A stretch of DNA of 64,000 nucleotides from assembly GCF_013276795.1 (NCBI RefSeq), contig NZ_VMLR01000002.1, positions 202,645 through 266,644 on the forward strand. Reading direction: 5' to 3'. The notes beneath the pieces are model-generated. The model was not told where the DNA came from. It searched no databases and was given only the letters and a program-made list of their open reading frames with translations. This DNA comes from Streptococcus sp. 2342. Its GTDB lineage: Bacteria > Bacillota > Bacilli > Lactobacillales > Streptococcaceae. The translations under genes were made by a program, and so were the position numbers. Below are positions 30,334 to 38,411 of this stretch, one piece after another (positions within the stretch are counted from its first letter, which is position 1; the number at the start of each line of letters is the position of its first letter).

Positions 30334-31089
30334 TTATAAATAGTGAATCATAGCTTGCTGATCCTCGGTCCAAGTCACCTGACTTTGAACTCCATATACA
30401 GTTTGCAATGACTCAGGGGTGATGGTCTCCTTTGGAGTACCTTGGTAAAGGATTTCTCCCTCTTTCATCAAATAGAGATAATCCGAATAGCGACAAGCAA
30501 GTTGAATATCATGTAGGACAGCTAGAACATTGACCTTGAGATTTTTCACAATGGCTAACAAGTCTAGCTGATACCTGATATCCAGGTGATTGGTTGGTTC
30601 GTCTAGGAGTAAAAGAGTCGGTTCTTGCGCCAAGGCGCGGGCTAGTAAGACTCGCTGTTTTTCTCCCCCTGACAGAGACGAATAGAGACGAGTTTTCTTC
30701 TCGAGCATATCCACCTTAACGAGGGCATCTTGAACGAGTGTAAAATCTCTTTCCCTTTCCTTCTGTAAAAAAGAGAGGTGGGGAGTTCTTCCCAGCAAGA
30801 CGATTTCTTCAACTGTACAATCAAACTGCAGTTGATTAAACTGGGTCACAACTGCCATTTGCTTGGCTGTTTCTTTGAGCATCCATTGTTCCAGAGGCTT
30901 TCCATCTAGGCTTATCAAACCTTTGTCCGCCTTTTCCTGACGATAGAGGAGTTTAAGTAGACTGGTTTTTCCACTTCCATTTGGTCCTAATATCGTGTGA
31001 AATTGATTCCCTTTAACCTTAAGAGAGACTCCTTTAAGGATTTTTTTCTCTCCTAGTCCAAAATGGATATCCTGACAAATCAAGTCCAT
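30334..31089 (-). CDS. Iron/siderophore ABC transporter ATPase (FecE-like)
   Basis: 251 aa. Walker A GPNGSGKTS at about 36-44, signature LSGGEKQR, Walker B LLLLDEPTNHLD and the switch His in AVLHDIQ are intact. FecE/FhuC-type ATPase that pairs with the permease starting one base upstream. Confidence 0.92.
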   Translation of the reverse strand: MDLICQDIHFGLGEKKILKGVSLKVKGNQFHTILGPNGSGKTSLLKLLYRQEKADKGLISLDGKPLEQWMLKETAKQMAVVTQFNQLQFDCTVEEIVLLGRTPHLSFLQKERERDFTLVQDALVKVDMLEKKTRLYSSLSGGEKQRVLLARALAQEPTLLLLDEPTNHLDIRYQLDLLAIVKNLKVNVLAVLHDIQLACRYSDYLYLMKEGEILYQGTPKETITPESLQTVYGVQSQVTWTEDQQAMIHYL

Positions 31090-31090
31090 A

Positions 31091-32137
31091 TCAGACCCTC
31101 ACCTCCCTTCGTCTACCTCCAACAATGTAGATAAAGAAGGGAGCACCTACTAAGGCTGTGAAAATACCAATAGGAAGCTCTGCGTTTGGAATGATGATAC
31201 GAGAGAGTACGTCTGCCCAGATAACAAAGAGGGCACCCAGCAAGGTTGCAACGGGAAAAAGCCTCTTATAATTCGTTCCTACTAACCCTCGAGCTAAATG
31301 TGGAGTAATCAGACCGACAAATCCAATAATCCCACAGGTTGCCACTAATACTGCTGTTAGCACAGCCACCATGGTCACATAAAGATACCAATAAAATCGT
31401 AAAGGAATTCCCAAAGTTAAAGCAGCCTCATCTCCCATCATCATCGCATTGAAAACACGATACTGGGTAGCGAAAAATAGAAAGGCTATTCCTACTACTA
31501 TAGTTGGCAGGACTAAGTCAGACCAGGAAGTCCCAGCGAGCGAGCCCATGGTCCAAAACTTAATGGTCATCACACTATCCGCATTAGCGCCGACTGAGAT
31601 AATAAAGTTTGAAAAAGCCAAAAAGAGAGCGTTGACTACCGTTCCCGATAAGATTAGACTAGAAGTCGTCATCCTTCCCTGCATAGAGGCAATGAGGAGG
31701 ACAGCAATTGTTGCCAAAATAGCTCCAAGAAAAGCTCCAAGGCTAATCATCACTTTTAAACCAAGAATGATGCTCAATGTTGCACCTAGAGTTGCACCCG
31801 CAGATATTCCTAAGACATAAGGCTCTGCTATGGGATTGTTCACTGTAGACTGCATCACACTACCACACATAGAAAGGCCTGCTCCTACTATCAGACCTAA
31901 CAATACTCGGGGGAATCTCATGTTCCATACAATGGCAAGAGTAGACTTGGAAACCTCTCCTATCTCAAGAGGAAATCCCAACCTGCTCAACATAATCCGA
32001 TAGGTATCTCCTAGATCAATCGCAACAGATCCCATTGAAACTGCTAGAAAGAGAGAAATCCCTAAAATACCTAGCAAAATAACTAAAAGTAACACAAATT
32101 GCTGGTCTTGTCGGCTTCCAGAAAATTTGGAAAGCAT
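31091..32137 (-). CDS. Iron/siderophore ABC transporter permease (FecCD family)
   Basis: 348 aa with about 9-10 membrane helices. Conserved FecCD segments include RFPRVLLGLIVGAGLSMCG, NPIAEPYVLGISAGATLG and GFVGLITPHLARGLVG (the coupling helix contacting the ATPase). Only one permease gene is present, so it presumably forms a homodimer. First gene of a permease-ATPase-binding protein-esterase operon. Confidence 0.92.
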   Translation of the reverse strand: MLSKFSGSRQDQQFVLLLVILLGILGISLFLAVSMGSVAIDLGDTYRIMLSRLGFPLEIGEVSKSTLAIVWNMRFPRVLLGLIVGAGLSMCGSVMQSTVNNPIAEPYVLGISAGATLGATLSIILGLKVMISLGAFLGAILATIAVLLIASMQGRMTTSSLILSGTVVNALFLAFSNFIISVGANADSVMTIKFWTMGSLAGTSWSDLVLPTIVVGIAFLFFATQYRVFNAMMMGDEAALTLGIPLRFYWYLYVTMVAVLTAVLVATCGIIGFVGLITPHLARGLVGTNYKRLFPVATLLGALFVIWADVLSRIIIPNAELPIGIFTALVGAPFFIYIVGGRRREVRV

Positions 32138-32186
32138 GTAAACCTCCTTTGATAGAATATTAAAAATTTAGAAAATTCTCATGAAA

Positions 32187-32215
32187 AGTATACCATATTT
32201 TCAACAATGGAACAA
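32187..32215 (-). promoter_or_regulatory. Promoter of the iron ABC operon
   Basis: TTGTTC (32215-32210) and TATACT (32192-32187) with a 17-base spacer and TGG extension on the minus strand, about 50 bases before the permease ATG. An imperfect dyad (TTTTCATGAGAA) just downstream might be a metal-regulator site; it is not a clear Fur or MntR box. Confidence 0.6.
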
Positions 32216-32249
32216 GATAAGAACAAATGAATATAGTTGGTTTTATAGT

Positions 32250-32374
32250 GCTAGGAACCGTAAGTAAAGATAATACTTGAGTATATCGAGGTAAGGTGAC
32301 AACGTAAAAAGCCCTCTGAAAATCAGAGAGCTGATTTGAACCCGGGCTAAAATCCTAGTGAAACAAAAAAATCT
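32250..32374. repeat. Left copy of duplicated rpsO-terminator segment
   Basis: Contains a block (about 32250-32331) that closely matches 33613-33695 downstream of rpsO, including TACTTGAG, AGGTAAGGTGACAAC and the hairpin AGCCCTCTGAAAATCAGAGAGCT. It also contains the block about 32328-32363 (GCTGATTTGA..GGGCTAAAATCCTAGTG), found again at 33380-33411, and TAGTGAAACAAAAAAATCT (32356-32374), found again at 33556-33574. The hairpin followed by T5 on the minus strand serves as the cadD terminator. Confidence 0.8.
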
Positions 32375-32993
32375 ACACGGTCAGAAAAGTCTCTATCGTG
32401 CCATTTTCATACATGATGTATAGTCCAAGTAGAATGAATACTAAGGGCACAATGATTCGCTCGTATTTTTCAATTGTCTCGAATATTAACGGAATAGAGG
32501 ATAACACCCGACTAATCTCGCATAAGATAATTATACCGATTACAAACACAAGCAAGGCCACGAGGGTCTGTGACCAATCTAACGAAGCAAAATAAGGTAT
32601 ATAGATACCTAAATTATCTCCGCCAGACGCAATTGTTAGCAATGTAACTGTCCAAAACAGTTGATTTGCCTTGCTTTGTTCTAATCTTTCAATAATTTCT
32701 TCCTCTTCTTCCTCTTCTTCCTCACCTTCTCCAACAATTGCAAAGCGAATCCCTAAATAGATAGGGATTAAACCAAGCAATCCAACCATCCATTCTTCAG
32801 GCACGAAATTAACGACATAAGCAGCAACTAAACTCGCCCCTACAAGTAAGCCTGTGCCTAGATATTGCCCCGCATAAATATGCCATTTTTGTTTATTCTG
32901 TGATAGCTGTGCAAATAAAATAATTAAAATAATTAAATAATCGATACTGGTGGAAATATAAACACCAATAGCAGATATGATTGTCTGTCCCAT
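32373..32993 (-). CDS. cadD: CadD-family cadmium/metal efflux transporter
   Basis: 206 aa with five to six predicted membrane helices. The N-terminal IGVYISTSIDYLIILIILFAQ and the TIASGGDNLGIYIPYFA segment are typical of the CadD (PF03596) family, which confers cadmium resistance in staphylococci. A run of nine glutamates (residues 91-99) in a cytoplasmic loop is a plausible metal-interacting or flexible linker. The gene has a strong AGGAGG site. Upstream lie a leader ORF, tandem repeats and an operator-like palindrome; duplicated rpsO-terminator segments flank the whole module. No CadC/CadX regulator is adjacent. Confidence 0.85.
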   Translation of the reverse strand: MGQTIISAIGVYISTSIDYLIILIILFAQLSQNKQKWHIYAGQYLGTGLLVGASLVAAYVVNFVPEEWMVGLLGLIPIYLGIRFAIVGEGEEEEEEEEEIIERLEQSKANQLFWTVTLLTIASGGDNLGIYIPYFASLDWSQTLVALLVFVIGIIILCEISRVLSSIPLIFETIEKYERIIVPLVFILLGLYIMYENGTIETFLTV

Positions 32994-33023
32994 AAAAAAC
33001 CTCCTGTATTGGTCAGTAATAAA

Positions 33024-33098
33024 TCAGCAGATTTTAGGAGAGCACAGACACATTAATTTAGCTATCGCTAGTGGGTAATTTCGAACATAGGAAAGCAT
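33024..33098 (-). CDS. Leader ORF upstream of cadD (24 codons)
   Basis: A 24-codon ORF from the ATG at 33098 to the TGA at 33026-33024, preceded by GAGGAGGAG at an ideal distance. The predicted peptide starts MLSYVRNYPL and ends with three cysteines within nine residues (CLC and a terminal Cys). It lies downstream of the operator/promoter and 31 bases before cadD. The strong ribosome site on a short cysteine-containing ORF suggests a regulatory leader peptide or a real small protein; either is inference. Confidence 0.5.
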   Translation of the reverse strand: MLSYVRNYPLAIAKLMCLCSPKIC

Positions 33099-33112
33099 TT
33101 TACTCCTCCTCA

Positions 33113-33160
33113 AAACGTAGTTACAAAGTAATTTCTAAACGTAGTTACAAAGTAATTTCT
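33113..33160. repeat. Perfect tandem 24-bp repeat in the cadD leader
   Basis: Two identical copies of a 24-base unit (33113-33136 and 33137-33160, each starting AAACGTAGTTAC) lie between the cadD promoter and the leader-ORF ribosome site. There is no spacer, so it is not a CRISPR array. Confidence 0.85.
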
Positions 33161-33186
33161 AACTGAAATTCGGTGACTACTTCCAT

Positions 33187-33221
33187 GTAAAGTATAACAT
33201 ACTATACTTTACTTCGTAAAG
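33187..33221. promoter_or_regulatory. cadD promoter with overlapping palindromic operator
   Basis: A perfect inverted repeat with 10-base arms GTAAAGTATA / TATACTTTAC and a 6-base centre occupies 33187-33212. A second dyad, CTTTAC-TTC-GTAAAG, shares its arm at 33207-33221. On the minus strand the arm contains TATACT (33196-33191) as -10, with TTTACG (33220-33215) 18 bases upstream as -35. A dimeric repressor bound here would block the promoter; a metal sensor is the natural guess. Confidence 0.6.
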
Positions 33222-33800
33222 TGTGGGCTCTCCGAGGGGGCTTGCAGACAGCTACTCGGCTTTTCAAGCCGAGTAGTTACGCACCTTTATGGTGTAATTA
33301 GCTGATACCATTTGAGGTTTTTGTAGTCTCCAAAATTGTGACCTATAAAACCTCAATAAAAAAGCCCTCTGAAGTCAGAGAGCTGATTTGAGCTTGGGCT
33401 AAAATCCTAGTGAAAAAGATGAAACTCCTTGTGTTCATCGAACACGGTATCCTTTCCCTATTTTCATACGGAATTTTGACGCCCTTAGCATCACGATTCT
33501 TGCTAGATAAAACGTTTATAGATTAGGCGGTAAGCCGAAGATTGTACGAAATTTTTAGTGAAACAAAAAAATCTCCCCGAAGGGAGAAAAGCTGGTTTAT
33601 TTTACCTTACAATGCTAGGAAGCATAAGCAAAGATAGTACTTGAGCATACCAAGGTAAGGTGACAACAAAAAAAGCCCTCTTAAAATCAGAGAGCTCCAG
33701 TCTTGCTGGATAAAACGTTTATAGACTAGGCGACGAGGCGAATATTGTACTAATGGTACATCGAGCCGAAGCCAACGAAGTATAGAAACGTTTTAGACGC
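33222..33800. repeat. Repeat-rich non-coding stretch between cadD and rpsO
   Basis: No protein gene is evident. It holds the hairpin CTACTCGGCTT..AAGCCGAGTAG (about 33251-33275), a terminator hairpin at 33360-33383, a block at 33500-33547 (GATAAAACGTTTATAGA-TAGGCG) repeated at 33708-33750, TAGTGAAACAAAAAAATCT at 33556-33574, a TCTCCCCGAAGGGAGA hairpin at about 33572-33587, and the copy at 33613-33695 of the segment left of cadD. The hairpin at 33673-33695, followed by T7 on the minus strand, should terminate rpsO transcription. Confidence 0.75.
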
Positions 33801-33804
33801 AAGA

Positions 33805-34074
33805 TTAGCGACGAAGTCCTAGAGAGTTGATCAACTCACGGTAACGGTTAACGTCATTTTTACGCAAGTATGCAAGCAAGTTACGACGGCGACCGATTTT
33901 TTTCATCAATCCACGGTAAGTAGCGTGGTCTTTTTTGTGTTGTTTGATGTGTTCGTTAAGGTGGTTGATTTCCCAAGTAAGGACAGCAACTTGAACCTCT
34001 ACTGAACCTGTATCACCTTCGTGACGTGCATATTGTGCAATGATTTCATTTTTTTTCTCTTTTGAGATTGCCAT
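33805..34074 (-). CDS. rpsO: 30S ribosomal protein S15
   Basis: 89 aa, exact family length, with the conserved [11 protein letters not shown] start, the HDKHxHH-like loop around [20 protein letters not shown] and the end [13 protein letters not shown]. Binds the central domain of 16S rRNA. A strong promoter and a leader of about 85 bases precede it; as in other bacteria, S15 may autoregulate there. Confidence 0.97.
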   Translation of the reverse strand: MAISKEKKNEIIAQYARHEGDTGSVEVQVAVLTWEINHLNEHIKQHKKDHATYRGLMKKIGRRRNLLAYLRKNDVNRYRELINSLGLRR

Positions 34075-34164
34075 GATGTTTCTCCTTTTTATTTGGCTTC
34101 ATCCGAGTGACAGGTTGGCATGCCTGTAACCAAGAAGAAGTTATTTGTCTTTACGACATTCACT

Positions 34165-34193
34165 ATTCTATCAATAACTAACTTCTTTGTCAA
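34165..34193 (-). promoter_or_regulatory. Promoter of rpsO
   Basis: Consensus TTGACA (34193-34188) and TAGAAT (34170-34165) with a 17-base spacer on the minus strand. The leader between it and the rpsO ATG contains CAGG..CCTG complementarity (about 34105-34120), a possible S15 autoregulatory structure, unproven. Confidence 0.75.
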
Positions 34194-34278
34194 CAGATTT
34201 ACTTTCTTGTTTTAAATATGCTATAATAATTATAGTAAGAAATCTAAGTTATCTGTTTTTTAAAACGAGGTGATTATC

Positions 34279-34623
34279 ATGCGTAGATTCTATTCCCATC
34301 TCCCCTACTATCTGGTCATATTTTTCTTTTATTGGCCACTTTATCAGTTGTTATCACTAATCATTTCTGACCCCCTTTTTCTCAAGAGTCTCTACGTAAA
34401 TAATATTCTCTTCTTTACACCTCTGGTAATCTTGATTGTATCGCTACTTTATAGCTACCGTTTCCGTTTCTCACTTTGGTGGTTAATTGGTAACGGACTG
34501 CTCTTTTGCTTTACTATCATAACCTTTGGTGAGTTTATACTAATTTACTTGCTAATCTATGAAACCTTGGCTCTGGTGGGCATGGCTTCCGGTATTGGCA
34601 TCAAGCATATTCTACAAAACTGA
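34279..34623 (+). CDS. Small integral membrane protein, function unknown
   Basis: About 114 aa from the ATG at 34279 with GAGGTG upstream; a GTG three codons earlier also opens the frame. It begins MRRFYSHLPYYLVIFFFYWPLYQLL and contains roughly four hydrophobic segments with few charges. I do not recognise a family. It lies between the rpsO and thrS promoters, and the thrS promoter starts just after its stop. Confidence 0.65.
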   Translation: MRRFYSHLPYYLVIFFFYWPLYQLLSLIISDPLFLKSLYVNNILFFTPLVILIVSLLYSYRFRFSLWWLIGNGLLFCFTIITFGEFILIYLLIYETLALVGMASGIGIKHILQN

Positions 34624-34648
34624 AAAACAAAAAACTTTCACAAAATCC

Positions 34649-34676
34649 TTGAAAAATCTCACAATCATGCTATAAT
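34649..34676 (+). promoter_or_regulatory. Promoter of thrS
   Basis: TTGAAA (34649-34654) and TATAAT (34671-34676), 16-base spacer; transcription should start near 34683, at the beginning of the T-box leader. Confidence 0.7.
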
Positions 34677-34682
34677 AATCCA

Positions 34683-34890
34683 TAGAGACAAGTCACTTAG
34701 TCCCTTTCTACTAGAGAGTGCGTGGTTGCTGGAAACGCATAGAGAGCCTAAACTGATACTACTCTTGAGTTTTTTATGAAAACATAAAACGGTGGCCACG
34801 TTAGAGCCAATCAGAGGTGTCCCTCTCTTTTGAGGAACATAAATGAAGGTGGAACCACGTTGCGACGTCCTTTTGAGGATGTCGCTTTTT
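34683..34890 (+). promoter_or_regulatory. T-box riboswitch (tRNA-Thr) with terminator
   Basis: Stem I features include AGAGAG (about 34713) followed by GGTTGCTGGAAACGC distal-loop sequence, then GATACTACTC, in which ACT followed by A fits a threonine specifier codon. The T-box proper is AGGTGGAACCACGTTG at 34847-34862. The terminator stem GCGACGTCC..GAGGATGTCGC (34862-34885) ends in T5. Uncharged tRNA-Thr should stabilise the antiterminator and allow thrS transcription. The specifier is inferred from position. Confidence 0.88.
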
Positions 34891-34974
34891 GTTTTTCTAT
34901 CTTTCACAATCCTCTGTCCCTGTTTTCAGAATAGGGTTAACATATTCGTCAATAATATAAGTAAGGAGAACATC

Positions 34975-36918
34975 ATGATTAACATTACTTTCCCAGATGG
35001 CGCTGTTCGTGAATTCGAATCTGGCGTTACTACTTTTGAAATTGCCCAATCTATCAGCAATTCCCTAGCTAAAAAGGCCTTGGCTGGTAAATTCAACGGC
35101 AAACTCATCGACACTACTCGTGCTATCACTGAAGATGGAAGCATCGAAATCGTGACACCTGATCACGAAGATGCCCTTCCAATCTTGCGTCACTCAGCAG
35201 CTCACTTGTTCGCCCAAGCAGCTCGTCGTCTTTTCCCAGACATTCACTTGGGAGTTGGTCCAGCCATCGAAGATGGTTTCTACTACGATACTGACAACTC
35301 AACTGGTCAAATCTCTAACGAAGACCTTCCTCGTATCGAAGAAGAAATGCAAAAAATTGTCAAAGAAAACTTCCCATCAATCCGTGAAGAAGTTACTAAA
35401 GACGAGGCACGTGAAATCTTCAAGAACGACCCTTACAAGTTGGAATTGATTGAAGAACACTCTGAAGACGAAGGTGGTTTGACTATCTATCGTCAGGGTG
35501 AATATGTAGACCTTTGCCGTGGCCCTCACGTCCCATCAACAGGCCGTATCCAAATCTTCCACCTTCTCCATGTAGCAGGTGCTTACTGGCGTGGAAATAG
35601 CGACAACGCTATGATGCAACGTATCTACGGTACAGCTTGGTTTGACAAGAAAGACTTGAAAAACTACCTTCAAATGCGTGAAGAAGCTAAGGAACGTGAT
35701 CACCGTAAACTTGGTAAAGAGCTTGACCTCTTCATGATTTCTCAAGAGGTTGGTCAAGGGCTTCCATTCTGGTTGCCAAATGGTGCGACTATTCGTCGTG
35801 AATTGGAACGCTACATCGTAGACAAAGAGTTGGCTTCTGGCTACCAACATGTTTACACTCCACCACTTGCTTCTGTTGAACTTTACAAGACTTCTGGTCA
35901 CTGGGATCATTACCAAGAAGACATGTTCCCAACTATGGACATGGGTGACGGGGAAGAATTTGTCCTTCGTCCAATGAACTGTCCGCACCACATCCAAGTC
36001 TTCAAACACCATGTTCACTCTTACCGTGAGTTGCCAATCCGTATCGCTGAAATCGGTATGATGCACCGTTATGAAAAATCTGGTGCCCTCACTGGTCTTC
36101 AACGTGTACGTGAAATGTCACTCAACGACGGTCACCTCTTTGTGACTCCAGAACAAATCCAAGAAGAATTCCAGCGTGCCCTTCAGTTGATTATCGATGT
36201 TTATGAAGATTTCAACTTGACTGAATACCGCTTCCGCCTCTCTCTTCGTGACCCTCAAGATACTCACAAGTACTTTGATAACGATGAGATGTGGGAAAAT
36301 GCCCAAACTATGCTTCGTGCAGCACTTGATGAAATGGGTGTTAACTACTTTGAAGCTGAAGGTGAAGCAGCCTTCTACGGACCAAAATTGGATATTCAAG
36401 TTAAGACAGCCCTTGGAAAAGAAGAAACCCTTTCTACTATCCAACTTGACTTCTTGCTTCCAGAACGCTTCGACCTTAAATACATCGGAGCTGATGGCGA
36501 AGAGCACCGTCCAGTTATGATTCACCGTGGAGTTATCTCAACCATGGAACGCTTCACAGCTATTTTGATTGAGAACTACAAGGGTGCCTTCCCAACATGG
36601 CTTGCACCACACCAAGTAACCCTCATCCCAGTATCTAACGAAAAACACGTGGACTACGCTTGGGAAGTGGCTAAGAAACTCCGTGACCGCGGTGTCCGTG
36701 CAGATGTAGATGAGCGCAATGAAAAAATGCAGTTCAAGATCCGTGCTTCACAAACAAGCAAGATTCCTTACCAATTGATCGTTGGGGACAAGGAAATGGA
36801 AGACGGAACAGTCAACGTTCGTCGCTACGGACAAAAAGAAACACAAACTGTCTCAGTTGATGATTTTGTTCAAGCTATCCTAGCTGATATCGCCAACAAA
36901 TCACGCGTTGAGAAATAA
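34975..36918 (+). CDS. thrS: Threonyl-tRNA synthetase
   Basis: 647 aa from the ATG at 34975 (AAGGAGAA upstream); the longer open frame reads back through the T-box. Domains: TGS (1-62), the editing domain with [10 protein letters not shown] and YVDLCRGPH (about 63-225), the class II catalytic core with [10 protein letters not shown] (zinc Cys) and the [11 protein letters not shown] motif 3, and an anticodon-binding domain from about 540. Strong preference for common codons, as expected for a highly expressed gene. Confidence 0.97.
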   Translation: MINITFPDGAVREFESGVTTFEIAQSISNSLAKKALAGKFNGKLIDTTRAITEDGSIEIVTPDHEDALPILRHSAAHLFAQAARRLFPDIHLGVGPAIEDGFYYDTDNSTGQISNEDLPRIEEEMQKIVKENFPSIREEVTKDEAREIFKNDPYKLELIEEHSEDEGGLTIYRQGEYVDLCRGPHVPSTGRIQIFHLLHVAGAYWRGNSDNAMMQRIYGTAWFDKKDLKNYLQMREEAKERDHRKLGKELDLFMISQEVGQGLPFWLPNGATIRRELERYIVDKELASGYQHVYTPPLASVELYKTSGHWDHYQEDMFPTMDMGDGEEFVLRPMNCPHHIQVFKHHVHSYRELPIRIAEIGMMHRYEKSGALTGLQRVREMSLNDGHLFVTPEQIQEEFQRALQLIIDVYEDFNLTEYRFRLSLRDPQDTHKYFDNDEMWENAQTMLRAALDEMGVNYFEAEGEAAFYGPKLDIQVKTALGKEETLSTIQLDFLLPERFDLKYIGADGEEHRPVMIHRGVISTMERFTAILIENYKGAFPTWLAPHQVTLIPVSNEKHVDYAWEVAKKLRDRGVRADVDERNEKMQFKIRASQTSKIPYQLIVGDKEMEDGTVNVRRYGQKETQTVSVDDFVQAILADIANKSRVEK

Positions 36919-36951
36919 GAGATAAAACCTGGGATAAAATCCTAGATACCT

Positions 36952-36986
36952 AAAAAGCAACAACTATTTCAGCTGTTGCTTTTTTA
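36952..36986 (+). terminator. Terminator of thrS
   Basis: AGCAACA (36956-36962) pairs with TGTTGCT (36974-36980), followed by T5. Confidence 0.8.
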
Positions 36987-37069
36987 TATTTTATTTAATC
37001 CGAGCTAGTAGTGATTGACCAAACCACCACACAAGATTTTCTTTCATGAGTTAGATAAGGTCAATATCC

Positions 37070-38119
37070 TCATTCCTTGTCTGCTTCATTTTCTTTTACG
37101 AGATCTTTTTGTGAATCCTTTTCAGAGAGTTTTTGATCGATATACTTGTTAATGGTTTCATAAAATTCCTTGGTCGTATCACTGTCTAATTTTGTCGAAT
37201 TATGAACTTGATTGACTTTCAATTGAACAGATTGAATACCGTAAGAGGCTTGTTTTTGGTGGAGCATTTCTATTTCTTCTTCTGAAATCGGATCTCCAAC
37301 AACCGTCAAGACCAATTCATTGTTCCTTGACTTGTAGACTTGATTAATGACCGTGTGATTGGCGAACTCTTTTCCTACAAACTGTTTGATTCCTTCTTTT
37401 CGCGCTTGATCTATCGTCAGAGTGACTGCTGAATAACTAGCTGGAAGAATCAATAATACAATCAAAGATATCAACCCAATTCTCATTTTAATGTTTAGCT
37501 CTTTAAATGAACTTAAGGGAGATTTTCTCATCATAATTCTTGTTCCAACAATGTTGATTAGCATGATAAAGACACAGTTGATCAAGAAAAGATAAAGAGC
37601 TCCAAATAAAAATCGTACATTTCCATTAGCTAAACCATATCCTGCAGTACAGATAGGTGGCATCAGAGCTGTTGCAATGGCTACTCCTGGCACGATATTG
37701 TTTGCTTCTTTTTTCCTTGACCCAATTACGCCTGCTATCCCACCAGCAATAGCAATGAGAACATCCCAAATGGTTGGAGAGGTTCGTGCAATCAATTCAC
37801 TACTTTCATAAGATAAGGGAGAAATCCAGAAATACAGAGCCGAGACAAGCAAACTGACCAATACTTGAGTAAATAAAACCTCTAGAGATTGCTTGATTAA
37901 ACGCGTATCAAAAATAGCTAAACCAAACCCCAGTCCAACAATCGGTGTCATAAGAGGGGAAATCAGCATGGCTCCAATAATGACAGCTGTTGAATTCATA
38001 TTTAGACCGATAGAGGCAATAAAAATCGCACACATCAAAATCACTGTATCTCTTAATCGAACATGAAGATCATCATATAATTTCTCACGGTATTCACGTG
38101 TTGAATAGTTTCCGTTCAT
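37070..38119 (-). CDS. DUF389/TIGR00341 integral membrane protein
   Basis: 349 aa. A short N-terminal helix (YREKLYDDLHVRLRD) is followed by six or more membrane helices containing the family hallmark SIGLNMNSTAVIIGAMLISPLMTPI in two pieces, and GVAIATALMPPICTAGYGLA. The soluble C-terminal domain (about 245-349) is charged. Family function is unknown. It is monocistronic, and I do not recall it next to thrS in pneumococcus, so it may be accessory. The 290 bases upstream (38120-38411) hold no feature I can support. Confidence 0.85.
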   Translation of the reverse strand: MNGNYSTREYREKLYDDLHVRLRDTVILMCAIFIASIGLNMNSTAVIIGAMLISPLMTPIVGLGFGLAIFDTRLIKQSLEVLFTQVLVSLLVSALYFWISPLSYESSELIARTSPTIWDVLIAIAGGIAGVIGSRKKEANNIVPGVAIATALMPPICTAGYGLANGNVRFLFGALYLFLINCVFIMLINIVGTRIMMRKSPLSSFKELNIKMRIGLISLIVLLILPASYSAVTLTIDQARKEGIKQFVGKEFANHTVINQVYKSRNNELVLTVVGDPISEEEIEMLHQKQASYGIQSVQLKVNQVHNSTKLDSDTTKEFYETINKYIDQKLSEKDSQKDLVKENEADKE

Positions 38120-38411
38120 TGGTTACTCCTTTTATTTCATATAATCTTGTTTCTGCATGGATGATGGTAGAGAGATTTCTGTCCAATCTTACATATTTTC
38201 TTCTCACCTGTAATTTTTTTGAAAATCATCCTCTAAGTATCCGTCAGTCTATCCTTAACATTATATCAAAAATTTTACAGTCTTTCTCTGACGAAATCTA
38301 TCAATTGAACAGATATATAAAGCAAGAAATTTTAGATTCCTTATTAGAAAAAGAAAAACCGGTATCTCCTCTGAACTCCTGATAATATGCGTTTTATTCT
38401 TTATAATTTAG

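Noticed and set aside
33113-33160. Tandem 24-bp repeats as a CRISPR array
   Set aside because: Only two units and no spacer between them; no cas genes in the window.
33028-33300. yybP-ykoY manganese riboswitch upstream of cadD
   Set aside because: The conserved loop sequences of that riboswitch were not seen; repeats, palindrome and leader ORF explain the region better.
35536-36102. 188-codon minus-strand open frame within thrS
   Set aside because: Antisense to the catalytic core of thrS, whose strong codon bias produces open frames on the other strand.
38098-38382. 94-codon plus-strand open frame between the DUF389 and ABC genes
   Set aside because: Overlaps the DUF389 start and leader, lacks a ribosome site and resembles no known family; translated AT-rich sequence is the simpler explanation.
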